Shown here: positions 1 through 7,516 of the stretch, in pieces
How the letters are laid out: every line of letters starts with the position of its first letter
Position numbering within the stretch: the stretch's first letter is position 1
Assembly: GCA_017430925.1 (NCBI GenBank)
Contig: JAFRMA010000053.1
Location: forward strand, 1 to 64,000
Reading direction: 5' to 3'
Length of the DNA: 64,000 bases
DNA from: Solobacterium sp.
Lineage (GTDB): Bacteria > Bacillota_I > Bacilli_A > Erysipelotrichales > Erysipelotrichaceae
The notes under the pieces: generated by a model
What the model was told of the DNA's origin: nothing
Databases searched by the model: none
What the model saw: the letters and a program-made list of their open reading frames with translations, nothing else
Made by a program: the position numbers and the translations under genes

Positions 1-115
1 GTATAATCAACCGAATTAATTCATTCTTTAACTGATCCTGCAGGTGTATTCAAAGCCCTGCATGCGGGTAAATCGCAAGAGTATCTTAAGTTTGCGTATA
101 CTACCAGTAGTACTA

Positions 116-140
116 GGCGGCGTTTATTCGCCGCTTTTTT
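116..140 (+). terminator. Rho-independent terminator
   Basis: A GCGGCG stem (117-122), TTTATT loop and CGCCGC stem (129-134) are followed by six T residues. It would end a plus-strand transcript entering from the left of the window. The upstream gene is not visible: all three plus frames have stops in the first 35 bases, except that frame 1 reads open from 7 to 324 without a convincing start. Confidence 0.75.
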
Positions 141-160
141 AGTTGCTATAAATTTAGTAA

Positions 161-343
161 TCATCAAAAAAAGACTTCACTGTGACAATAAACTGTCAAC
201 GCCAGGAAGCCGCTGCTTATATTCTGAACATCTCCGAATGAGTGCCTATAACAACAAACATCCAGAAGACTTAAATCAAGACCACGCTTTTTCATCAGCT
301 TTTAGTTTTTCTTATAAGCCGTAGTGAATTTCAGCTGGCACAT
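161..343 (-). pseudogene. Decayed YafQ/RelE-type toxin remnant
   Basis: Reading leftward from the ATG that overlaps the antitoxin stop (ATG at 343-341), the frame gives MCQLKFTTAYKKN, a TAA stop, KLMKKRGLDLSLLD, then a diverged stretch ending LALTVYCHSEVFF and a TGA. The opening matches the usual start of YafQ-family mRNA interferases (LKFTTAYKK, LMKKRGLDL) and the end resembles their LTL..TGSHSDLF tail. The remnant is about 60 codons against about 90 for the family, so the middle has been lost by deletion, and codon 14 is a nonsense codon. The position directly after a DinJ-type antitoxin with a TAATG overlap is the normal operon order. It cannot encode a working toxin unless the stop is read through and the deletion tolerated. 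The family call is from memory of the motifs. Confidence 0.75.
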
Positions 344-615
344 TATTCCTCAAGTGCCGCTTTCAGTTCTTCCATACTGCTTAATCTCTTGACTTCAGGA
401 TCGCGGGATATACGTCTGGCCTCAGCCATTGCGTAAAGCGCGCTCTGAGAATACTGTGGCATCTCTATCGCAAAAGGGAGGCCTCCGCGAAGGACACACT
501 GGTGAAGGAATATCTTGACTGCACCGGACATATCAAGGCCGAGCTTTGAGAATAATGCGGTTGCTTCCTTTTTTATATCTGCATCTATACGAATCTGAGT
601 TGGTACTGTGGCCAT
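343..615 (-). CDS. dinJ: RelB/DinJ family antitoxin
   Basis: This 90-residue protein starts with a ribbon-helix-helix region (TQIRIDADIKKEATALFSKL, then GLDMSGAVKIFLHQ) typical of RelB/DinJ antitoxins. These bind DNA as dimers and neutralise a YafQ/RelE-type ribosome-dependent mRNA endonuclease through the C-terminal part. The C-terminal half here is charged and helical (RISRDPEVKRLSSMEELKAALEE minus its first residues) as expected for the toxin-binding segment. The ATG follows AGAAAAGAGATA. The toxin gene normally downstream is present only as a broken remnant, so this is an orphan antitoxin. It may persist as a repressor, as protection against related toxins, or as a gene not yet lost. Confidence 0.88.
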   Translation of the reverse strand: MATVPTQIRIDADIKKEATALFSKLGLDMSGAVKIFLHQCVLRGGLPFAIEMPQYSQSALYAMAEARRISRDPEVKRLSSMEELKAALEE

Positions 616-937
616 AGAGTTATCTCTTTTCTATCTGTTTTCAAAATGTAGCTGTATTGGCTTACATCATCAACTTAATCGATTACATATATCGAAAAAG
701 AGATGATCTGATTTGGGTGAAATATTGTTATTAACACGATTTTCAATATCCAGACACACATGATCCGGATCAACTCTTCAATCTCTTCTTTGTTATCCTG
801 AACGCCGAAAAAAATCACGAGAGAATTCACCCGCAAAGTTTACCGTCTGACTTTTCCGACGATTATTCCCATGCTTTATGTCAGCCGCCCGGCATTGAAA
901 TGTCAGGATTTCTTTGTGATTTTATACGCGTTCATAA
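616..937. other. Intergenic region, no gene seen
   Basis: This AT-rich stretch lies between the divergent antitoxin gene and the first MBL operon. No reading frame here has a start, ribosome binding site and family resemblance. The part next to 616-665 must hold the antitoxin promoter. An imperfect inverted repeat around ATGTA and TACAT (about 645-667) could be the antitoxin's own operator, but the match is weak. Confidence 0.4.
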
Positions 938-967
938 TTGACAATAGTTGCATATAACAACTATAAT
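938..967 (+). promoter_or_regulatory. Sigma-A promoter with operator in the spacer
   Basis: A perfect TTGACA (938-943) and a perfect TATAAT (962-967) are separated by 18 bases. The spacer and the start of the -10 box are occupied by a perfect inverted repeat, ATAGTTG (944-950), a 7-base centre and CAACTAT (958-964). A repressor bound there would block RNA polymerase directly. It drives the operon that starts at 1018. Confidence 0.8.
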
Positions 968-1017
968 AAATTCAGAGTTTTACAACCGAAACAAAACACA
1001 AAAGGAGAGTGACAAGT

Positions 1018-2415
1018 ATGACATTATTGGTTGGTGCCGGCAAGGCAAGTCTGAATCCTACAGAGAAGATGTTACCGTTTCCCAAACCGGCGAAAAGTGA
1101 CTGGGGTATGGAACCGGTCAGCACCTCGGCAATCTACGATGATATGGACTGCCGGGCAATCGCGATAGACAACGGAAAAGACAAGATCTTGTTTGTGACC
1201 TTTGAACTGGGAGGAGTACCCCACATCGAAGACCTGAAAACAATGATTGCTGAAGAAACAGGATATCCGGAAGACAGTATATTCCTCACTGCCACACACA
1301 ATCATACCGGATACCATGATCATAATAACTTCAAGCGTTATACAGAAAACGAAGAGTATTTCACCTGGCTGGCAGAAGTGAAGCGTGTAGAAGCACAGGC
1401 TGCCCTGGATGCTGCGAAACAGGCAGTATCCTCCATGCGTCCGGCAAAATTCGGCTACGGCGAAACACAGAGTTTTGTGAATACCAACCGTGATCTGCAG
1501 ACCCTGGGAGGATACTGGGTAGAAGCCAGAAACCTTGGCGGCTACAGTGATAAGACATTAGCTCTGATCAAGTTTGTGGATGAAGAGGACCATGTGATCG
1601 CCGTACTGATGAACTACGGATGTCATGCGACCTGCTGTTACCTGATGAAGGACTTTGACGGTCTGATGAAGAGCTCCGGAAACTTCAACGGTATCGCTTC
1701 CCGTTTCGTGGAACAGCACTACGGCAACGGATGTGTCGCCATGTGGACAAGCGGAGCCGCAGGAAATGTCAATCCGTTACTGAGTCATGGCCTGCAGTAT
1801 GAATATCCGGATGGATGGACCAGCGCGGTGGATTATCCGGACGGTGTCGGCTGGATGCAGATGGAAAGTATGGGACGCACACACGGGGCAGACTGTGTGA
1901 AGGGAATTGACGCGATCACCAGATATTCCGGACGTATGCCGATCCGTTGCACAAGGAGAACCGCCATGCTACCGGGACAGAAGAAAGTCGCGGATGATAC
2001 CAACAGTTCTTCCGGAACAGCTTTCCGTATGGGAGGCAGGGGAATCAGAAACTATGATGAAGTACCTTACGGTGAGATTCCTCCGGTACCTGCCGGACAT
2101 ACCATGGCAGAAGATCCCGAGAATCCCTGTCCGCTGGATATGGAACTGATCCTGCTTGGCGATATCGCCATTGTACGTGCTAACGCAGAACTGTACGCGG
2201 AAATCGGCAGAGATATGAAAGCCGCATCACCGTTCAAGAAAACCTTCGTGATGACCCATACCGGGATCCGCGGCAGAGCAGGATATATCCTGGATAAGAC
2301 AGCCGCTGAACGCAACGAAAAAGTATTCCAGGCATTCGGGCCGACAAAACCCGGAGCCTGTGAAGAACCGATTCTTCAGACCGAAACCGAAATGTTTGAA
2401 GAAATCATGGAATAG
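1018..2415 (+). CDS. Neutral/alkaline ceramidase-like hydrolase
   Basis: The 465-residue protein resembles the N-terminal catalytic domain of the neutral/alkaline non-lysosomal ceramidase family, zinc amidases that cleave N-acyl bonds. Supporting signs are the early VGAGKASLNP strand, the THNHTG motif near residue 100 in the position of the family's THTHSGP zinc site, MNYGCHATC near residue 200, and SGAAGNVNP near 245, which resembles the conserved N-x-GD-x-SP nucleophile region but is not identical. There is no signal peptide and the length is short for a full ceramidase, so it is probably cytosolic with a different N-acyl or ester substrate. A GTG nine bases upstream is in frame, but the AGGAGAG at 1003-1009 fits the ATG at 1018. 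It heads an operon with MBL hydrolases 12 bases downstream. Confidence 0.65.
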   Translation: MTLLVGAGKASLNPTEKMLPFPKPAKSDWGMEPVSTSAIYDDMDCRAIAIDNGKDKILFVTFELGGVPHIEDLKTMIAEETGYPEDSIFLTATHNHTGYHDHNNFKRYTENEEYFTWLAEVKRVEAQAALDAAKQAVSSMRPAKFGYGETQSFVNTNRDLQTLGGYWVEARNLGGYSDKTLALIKFVDEEDHVIAVLMNYGCHATCCYLMKDFDGLMKSSGNFNGIASRFVEQHYGNGCVAMWTSGAAGNVNPLLSHGLQYEYPDGWTSAVDYPDGVGWMQMESMGRTHGADCVKGIDAITRYSGRMPIRCTRRTAMLPGQKKVADDTNSSSGTAFRMGGRGIRNYDEVPYGEIPPVPAGHTMAEDPENPCPLDMELILLGDIAIVRANAELYAEIGRDMKAASPFKKTFVMTHTGIRGRAGYILDKTAAERNEKVFQAFGPTKPGACEEPILQTETEMFEEIME

Positions 2416-2427
2416 AAGGAGAGTAAT

Positions 2428-3354
2428 ATGCCGACAAATTTATATCCTGTAGTACAGATTCGTAAGGGATTCTGGGAGATTGATGAATTTGAGATCTCCA
2501 GTTGTTTCCTGATTGAGGGATCCGAAAGAGCTCTGCTGATCGATACAGGGCAGGGAATCGGTGATCTGCGCAGCTGTGTGGAAATGCTTACAGACAAACC
2601 GGTAACGGTCGTCCTGACCCATAATCATGCGGATCATATCGGGAATGTTTACCAGTGGGATGAAGTATGGATCCATCCCAATGACAAACCCGGCCTGACC
2701 AGAAAAGACGTAGAACGCGCAAAGAACAGCGCTGCCAAGATTGCGAAACGCCAGAAAGGCTGCTTCGACGGTGTATACAAGATGTTCCGTCTGGAACCGT
2801 ATGACCTGAATGAAGTGCTTCCTTCTCCGGAGAAAGATCTCGTTATCCATGATCTTGCGGACGGAATGAAATTTGATCTCGGCGGAGGACGGATCATCAC
2901 CTGCTATGAATGTTTCGGACACACGAAGGGAGAAGTTGTCTTCCTGGATGAGAAAGAACGTATTCTGATTGCCGGAGATGCCCTGAATTACAATCTCGGT
3001 GTCAGCGCCGTCCCGGTAGAGACCACATTACGTTTCCTGAAGAGATTACAGTCCATGAGTGATAAATATGACTGTATCTACAATAACCACCACGATATGC
3101 GTCCTCTCGGCGCTCCTCTGGATGATGACTGTCTGCCTAACGCAATCGCAATCCTGGAAGATGTCATGAAGGGTATCATCATTCCCGTACAGGAACCGAA
3201 TTTCTGGGGACAGGAACTCTCTCTCTCGCAGGAAGATCTTGAGGCGAACAAGCATCCGAAGATGGGTGACGGCAGACCTTCCAACCGTACAACTCTGCGC
3301 AGAGGCAGAAACTTTGTCGGTATTGATGTAAATAACATCTTAGAGGAGAAGTAA
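2428..3354 (+). CDS. MBL-fold metallo-hydrolase, subfamily A copy 1
   Basis: This 308-residue protein is a metallo-beta-lactamase-fold hydrolase, probably binding two metal ions. The ligands are all present: HNHADH at residues 65-70, H165 in FGHTKGE, D184 in AGDALNYN and a histidine pair at 221-222. The fold family includes glyoxalase II, lactonases and phosphodiesterases, and the sequence does not settle which reaction this one performs. No signal peptide is seen. It is the first of three tandem paralogues that share the opening YPxVQxRxxxWEIDEFE-like strand and the closing RRGRNFVGID-type tail. It starts 12 bases after the ceramidase-like gene with AAGGAGAG upstream and ends 2 bases before copy 2. 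Confidence 0.85.
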   Translation: MPTNLYPVVQIRKGFWEIDEFEISSCFLIEGSERALLIDTGQGIGDLRSCVEMLTDKPVTVVLTHNHADHIGNVYQWDEVWIHPNDKPGLTRKDVERAKNSAAKIAKRQKGCFDGVYKMFRLEPYDLNEVLPSPEKDLVIHDLADGMKFDLGGGRIITCYECFGHTKGEVVFLDEKERILIAGDALNYNLGVSAVPVETTLRFLKRLQSMSDKYDCIYNNHHDMRPLGAPLDDDCLPNAIAILEDVMKGIIIPVQEPNFWGQELSLSQEDLEANKHPKMGDGRPSNRTTLRRGRNFVGIDVNNILEEK

Positions 3355-3356
3355 TC

Positions 3357-4262
3357 ATGGACGGACGTACAACCTTATACCCGATGGTTCAGTTCCGCAG
3401 GGACACCTGGGAAATCGATGAATTTGACTGCGCGAGTTGTTTCCTGCTGATTGGTTCAGAGAAGGCTTTACTGATCGATACAGGTGTTGGTCTGGGAGAC
3501 CTCCGCGGTGCTGTAGAGATGATTACAGATAAACCGGTGATCGTCGTACTGAGTCATAATCACGGGGATCATATCGGGAATGCGCATCAGTTTGAAGAAG
3601 TCTGGATCAATCCTGCGGACAAAGAAGGATTCATTCATTCCACCATGGGTGAAATGATGAAGAGGTATCCTGCACAGATGGCAGTACGCCAGAAGGGCTG
3701 CTTCGAGGGAGTATACAAGATGTTCCGCCTGTATCCGTATGACCTGAATACAGACCTGAAAATCACGACAGAAGAGAATCTGCCGGTAATCCATGACCTT
3801 ACGGACGGCATGCAGTTTGACCTGGGAGATCGTGTAGTTACCGCCTATGACTGCCCGGGACATACAGCAGGAGAGATGGTCTTCATTGATTCCAAAGAGA
3901 GAATTTGTATTGCCGGAGATGCTTTGAACTATAACCTGGGTGTCAGTTCACAGCCGCTGGAAAGAACCGTACGTTATCTGAAGAGACTGCAGGATATGTC
4001 TGATCAGTATGACGAGATTTACAATAACCACCATGACTTCCGCGCTCTGGGTGCACCCCTGGATAAGGATTGTCTTCCCAATGCGATCGCTGCCATGGAA
4101 GACGCAGTCAGCGGACATATTGTCCCTGTGACTGTCCCCAACTGGTTTGGACAGGATCTGTTGCTAAGCAGTGATGATAAAGTAGAAAATCCCATGGGCA
4201 GAACATTCATTCAGTGGGGAAGAAACTTTGTGGGTATAGACCCCGGAAATATCAAGGAATAG
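3357..4262 (+). CDS. MBL-fold metallo-hydrolase, subfamily A copy 2
   Basis: This 301-residue paralogue of the preceding gene keeps the metal-binding set: SHNHGDH for the HxHxDH motif, CPGHTAGE, AGDALNYN and NNHHDFRALGAP. It begins only two bases after the stop of copy 1, so translation is probably coupled, with AGAGGAGAAG over the end of copy 1 serving as ribosome binding site. It differs from copy 1 mainly in the segment between residues 90 and 140 and is shorter near the C-terminus. The function is hydrolytic but the substrate is unknown. Retention of every ligand argues that this is an active enzyme and not a decaying duplicate. Confidence 0.85.
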   Translation: MDGRTTLYPMVQFRRDTWEIDEFDCASCFLLIGSEKALLIDTGVGLGDLRGAVEMITDKPVIVVLSHNHGDHIGNAHQFEEVWINPADKEGFIHSTMGEMMKRYPAQMAVRQKGCFEGVYKMFRLYPYDLNTDLKITTEENLPVIHDLTDGMQFDLGDRVVTAYDCPGHTAGEMVFIDSKERICIAGDALNYNLGVSSQPLERTVRYLKRLQDMSDQYDEIYNNHHDFRALGAPLDKDCLPNAIAAMEDAVSGHIVPVTVPNWFGQDLLLSSDDKVENPMGRTFIQWGRNFVGIDPGNIKE

Positions 4263-4274
4263 AGAGGAACACAC

Positions 4275-5231
4275 ATGGCAGAATTAACAAAACTTTATCC
4301 CATGGTTCAGTTCAAGAAGGATACCTGGGAAATTGATGAATTTGACGCAGCGAGTATCTTCCTGCTGGTAGGAACAGAAAAGGCTATGGTCATTGACTGT
4401 GGTATGGGTATCGGTGACCTCAGAGGCGCAATCGAGATGATCACGGATAAACCGCTGGTTGTTGTCATCAGTCACGGGCACATTGACCACACCGCGAACG
4501 CGCGTCAGTTTGAAGAAATCTGGATCAGTCCGAAAGACGCAGATAAACCGATTCCGCAGAATATCGAGAGAAGACGCTGGGATACGATCCGTATCGCGAA
4601 TCGTCAGAAAGGCTGTTTCGAAGGCGTATACAAGATGTTCAAGTTATATCCGTATGATATAAACGTGGATATCCGTGAACCGGGACCGGATGAACCGATG
4701 CCGATCATCCATGACCTGGAAGACGGTATGCAGTTTGATCTCGGCGGCGGACGTATCGTCACAGCATATGCCTGCCCGGGTCATTCCGAAGGTGAATTCA
4801 TCTTCCTGGATGAAAAGACACGCACTTTGTTTGCCGGAGACGCGTTGAACTACAATCTCGGTGTAGGGGCTGTACCGCTGGAAACAACCCTCCGTTATAT
4901 GAAGAGAATGCAGGATCTTTCGGAAAAGTATGATGGTATTTATAACGGTCATCATGACTTCCGTGCTCTTGGGGCACCGCTGGATGATGACTGTCTGCCT
5001 ACCGTGATTGCGATGATGGAAGATGCGCTGGCAGGACATATCGTACCTTGTCAGGTACCGAGTCCCTGGGGACAAGATCTGCAGCTGACCAGTGAACCGG
5101 TAAATGTCATGGCACAGGCACCGGGAATGATGCCGGGAACGAAAGAAACACGCCCGCAGAGGGTGATGTTAAGAAGAGGACGTAATTTCCTGGGAATCAA
5201 TCCGGAGAATCTCTACGAAAAGAAAGACTGA
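4275..5231 (+). CDS. MBL-fold metallo-hydrolase, subfamily A copy 3
   Basis: This 318-residue member of the same subfamily has SHGHIDH as its HxHxDH motif, CPGHSEGE, AGDALNYN and NGHHDFRALGAP, so its metal site looks intact. It differs from copies 1 and 2 by the insertion MAQAPGMMPGTKETRPQ just before the conserved LRRGRNFLGI tail and by IDH in place of ADH/GDH in the first motif. It starts 12 bases after copy 2 with AGAGAGGAA upstream. The three genes are transcribed with the ceramidase-like hydrolase and with the oxidoreductase that follows 35 bases on. Confidence 0.85.
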   Translation: MAELTKLYPMVQFKKDTWEIDEFDAASIFLLVGTEKAMVIDCGMGIGDLRGAIEMITDKPLVVVISHGHIDHTANARQFEEIWISPKDADKPIPQNIERRRWDTIRIANRQKGCFEGVYKMFKLYPYDINVDIREPGPDEPMPIIHDLEDGMQFDLGGGRIVTAYACPGHSEGEFIFLDEKTRTLFAGDALNYNLGVGAVPLETTLRYMKRMQDLSEKYDGIYNGHHDFRALGAPLDDDCLPTVIAMMEDALAGHIVPCQVPSPWGQDLQLTSEPVNVMAQAPGMMPGTKETRPQRVMLRRGRNFLGINPENLYEKKD

Positions 5232-5266
5232 TTCTTTCCTGCATATCACGGACAAAGGAGCACACA

Positions 5267-6355
5267 ATGAAAAACACAAACAATCACAAGAAGATCCGGA
5301 TCGCGTTCTGCGGACACCGCGGACATGTCGATAAGTTCGCCCGGATGGTCAACTCGTATCCGGAGAGTGAAGCAGCCGGTTTCTGGGACGACGAACAACC
5401 GGAACAGGCAAAACAGTTCGCTGAACAATTCTCCTGCCGGTACTATGAAACATACACTGATCTGGTGCAGGATCCGGAGGTTGACGGTCTGGTGATATCC
5501 ATGACGAATAACCGGAATACGGAATTGATCCTGCAGGCAGTCCATGCGGGGAAATCCGTGTTTGTGGAGAAACCGTTGTGTATGGATCCCGAAGATGCCT
5601 ACGCGGTACGCAGGGCAGTAAAGGAGAAGAACGTCAAGTTCTTCATGACTGATCCGTTTGTAGATCCGGGAATCATGTGGGCTAAGACCATGTTATCTTC
5701 CGGAAAACTGGGAAAGCTGCTGTCTGTACGCTGCCGATTCCACAACGAGATGTACCACGGTATCGTTAAGAGTGAAGAACATATGCGGTACCTGGCAGAA
5801 ACCATGGGCGGCGGTATTATGGCAGATACCGGGAATCATCCTGTACATGCGGTCACCTATCTTCTGGGGATACCGGAGCGTGTATACGGAACAGCCGGAT
5901 ATCTGGATGAAACAGCCAGGTCTTGTGGATTTGATCAGTTTGCGACTGTCGTATACCACTATCCTGAAGATGTGACCGCGACATTGGAGATCGGATTTGT
6001 GGCTCCATCCGTTAGTAACGCGTTTGAGATCCATGGTACAGGCGGCTCAATCCTGTATCGTGGCTTCGCACATAAAGGTGACCGGGAACTGAAGTACTGC
6101 CTGGTGAAAGATGTACATGAGAATCCGGAATGGGTCACGGTTATGGAAGAAGAACTACCTCCGCAGCCGGATGATCATATCCGTTATTATGTACGTATGC
6201 TGGCAGAGGATATCCCGAACGAGCAGGTTGGTATAGATCCGGCCAGTGTACACGGAGTAAGTCTGGATACAGCGGTATCCATGGTAGAACTCTGTAAGGC
6301 ATTCTATGATTCAGCGGAATCCGGCAGTGCGGTAAGGGTACAGGATAAGATCTGA
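5267..6355 (+). CDS. Gfo/Idh/MocA family oxidoreductase
   Basis: The 362-residue protein has an N-terminal Rossmann domain (IRIAFCGHRGHVDKF, with an altered glycine pattern) and the family hallmark EKPLCMD near residue 105, whose lysine is the usual catalytic residue. An alpha/beta substrate domain follows, including GGGIMADTGNHPVHAV, where the histidine of DTGNHPVHA is in the family's usual proton-transfer region. Enzymes of this family oxidise or reduce hydroxyl groups of sugars, inositols and related compounds with NAD(P). It is the last gene of the first MBL operon, with AAAGGAG 8-9 bases upstream of the ATG. Its presence suggests the pathway includes a redox step on a hydroxylated substrate. 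The substrate is not predictable here. Confidence 0.85.
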   Translation: MKNTNNHKKIRIAFCGHRGHVDKFARMVNSYPESEAAGFWDDEQPEQAKQFAEQFSCRYYETYTDLVQDPEVDGLVISMTNNRNTELILQAVHAGKSVFVEKPLCMDPEDAYAVRRAVKEKNVKFFMTDPFVDPGIMWAKTMLSSGKLGKLLSVRCRFHNEMYHGIVKSEEHMRYLAETMGGGIMADTGNHPVHAVTYLLGIPERVYGTAGYLDETARSCGFDQFATVVYHYPEDVTATLEIGFVAPSVSNAFEIHGTGGSILYRGFAHKGDRELKYCLVKDVHENPEWVTVMEEELPPQPDDHIRYYVRMLAEDIPNEQVGIDPASVHGVSLDTAVSMVELCKAFYDSAESGSAVRVQDKI

Positions 6356-6393
6356 TACAAGTTTCTCGATATAGGAAAAAAGAATAGAGATAG

Positions 6394-6433
6394 ATAAAGT
6401 ATATCTTTGATAGATATACTTTATTTATATAAT
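6394..6433 (+). promoter_or_regulatory. Promoter overlapped by a 12-bp inverted repeat
   Basis: ATAAAGTATATC (6394-6405) and GATATACTTTAT (6413-6424) form a perfect 12-base inverted repeat around the 7-base centre TTTGATA. A TATAAT (6428-6433) follows, and the centre supplies a possible -35 TTGATA at a short 15-base spacing. This looks like a repressor site over the promoter of the four-gene MBL operon at 6473. It could also act as a weak terminator for the upstream operon, because the stem is followed by TTATTT, but the stem is very AT-rich. Confidence 0.6.
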
Positions 6434-6472
6434 GGTGGACCAGGTTTTACCAAAGAGAAAGGAAAGATAATT

Positions 6473-7507
6473 ATGGGAATCAGAGAGCCTTTAGTGCATG
6501 AAATTGCTGAAAAAGTCTGGCTGATCAATGAGTTCGGAAGCAATAACATGTACGTGATCGAAGGCACGGAAAGAGCGCTTGTCGTAGACGCAGGAACGAC
6601 ATACTGCAACTTCCGGGCAATTATCGAGTCATTGACTGACAAACCGTACGATGTGGCTGTAACACATGCGCATCCGGACCATGTCGGTATGATGCACCAG
6701 TTTGAAAAGATCTATATCCATAAGAATGAACTGGGTATAGTCAAAGATCCGGAAGAGGAAGAAGCGGATAAGATTGCCGCATCCCTGGGCAGATCCTCCG
6801 TGAAGAGCCTGCCGAAAGAAGACAGAAAGAGATGGAGTCTTCTGTTACGTGACGGTCAGATGAGTGAAATGTTCTATAACTGCACAAGTTATGATGTGGA
6901 TATGAGCGGTTTCAACATGGTGGATAAGCTTGACCCGGATGCTCCGGAAGTATGGGAATGCACAGAAGAGATGATCTGCAGAGGAGACTATGATACCGAA
7001 CTGATTTTCATTGATGAAGGGTATGAGTTCGATCTGGGAGACCGGAAGGTAATGACCATGTTCCTGCCTGGACATACAACAGGACACCTGCTGTTTATCG
7101 ATCCGAAGTCCAGAATCGCGTTTACCGGTGATTGTGTCAATATGAATAACGGTTCCAGTTTCCATGCCGCAAGTACACATATTCGTTACCTGCAGAAGTT
7201 CCTGGCTGAATACGGAAAGAGCTATGACCGGATCTTTACCGGACATACTACCTACGGCAGACGCCTGAACTTCGAAAGTGAACCTGTACAGGTTGTAGAG
7301 AATCTCGTGGAAGCGTACCGCGCATTACTGAGAGGCGAAGCAGAGATCGTTGAGCAGGCGTTCCACCTGTTCCCGGACGGACCGAAGAGAAAACTCGTGG
7401 TTTATGGTACAGACGCACCGTTCAGCCACTTATCCAAGAACCCGCGTGTAACCCCGCAGGTACCTCCGAAACTCTGGGAAGACGGAGAAGAACATATTAT
7501 TCCGTAG
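6473..7507 (+). CDS. MBL-fold metallo-hydrolase, subfamily B copy 1
   Basis: This 344-residue protein opens the second MBL array. It has HAHPDH, LPGHTTGH, FTGDCVNMNNGS and FTGHTTYG, so the dinuclear metal site of the fold is complete. Subfamily B differs from subfamily A by the HAHPDH motif, the NNGS(x)FHAASTHIRYL segment and a conserved C-terminal tail ending LWEDGEEHIIP. An ATG 66 bases upstream is in frame, but the start at 6473 is chosen because the next residues (MGIREPLVHEIA) align with the other copies and AGAAAGGAA precedes it. This copy has a long charged insert near residues 90-125 (KDPEEEEADKIAASLG) absent from copies 3 and 4. The substrate is unknown. Confidence 0.83.
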   Translation: MGIREPLVHEIAEKVWLINEFGSNNMYVIEGTERALVVDAGTTYCNFRAIIESLTDKPYDVAVTHAHPDHVGMMHQFEKIYIHKNELGIVKDPEEEEADKIAASLGRSSVKSLPKEDRKRWSLLLRDGQMSEMFYNCTSYDVDMSGFNMVDKLDPDAPEVWECTEEMICRGDYDTELIFIDEGYEFDLGDRKVMTMFLPGHTTGHLLFIDPKSRIAFTGDCVNMNNGSSFHAASTHIRYLQKFLAEYGKSYDRIFTGHTTYGRRLNFESEPVQVVENLVEAYRALLRGEAEIVEQAFHLFPDGPKRKLVVYGTDAPFSHLSKNPRVTPQVPPKLWEDGEEHIIP

Positions 7508-7516
7508 GAGGCAGAC

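Noticed and set aside
7-324. Open frame 1 on the plus strand reading ALHAGKSQEYLKFAY and beyond
   Set aside because: It has no start codon in the window, runs through a strong terminator and overlaps the toxin remnant on the other strand. It may be the end of something outside the window, but no family is recognised.
1009-1017. GTG start for the ceramidase-like gene
   Set aside because: It lies within the ribosome binding sequence; the ATG at 1018 has proper spacing.
6407-6472. Upstream ATG extension of MBL copy B1
   Set aside because: The extra 22 residues do not align with the other copies and would start inside the promoter palindrome.
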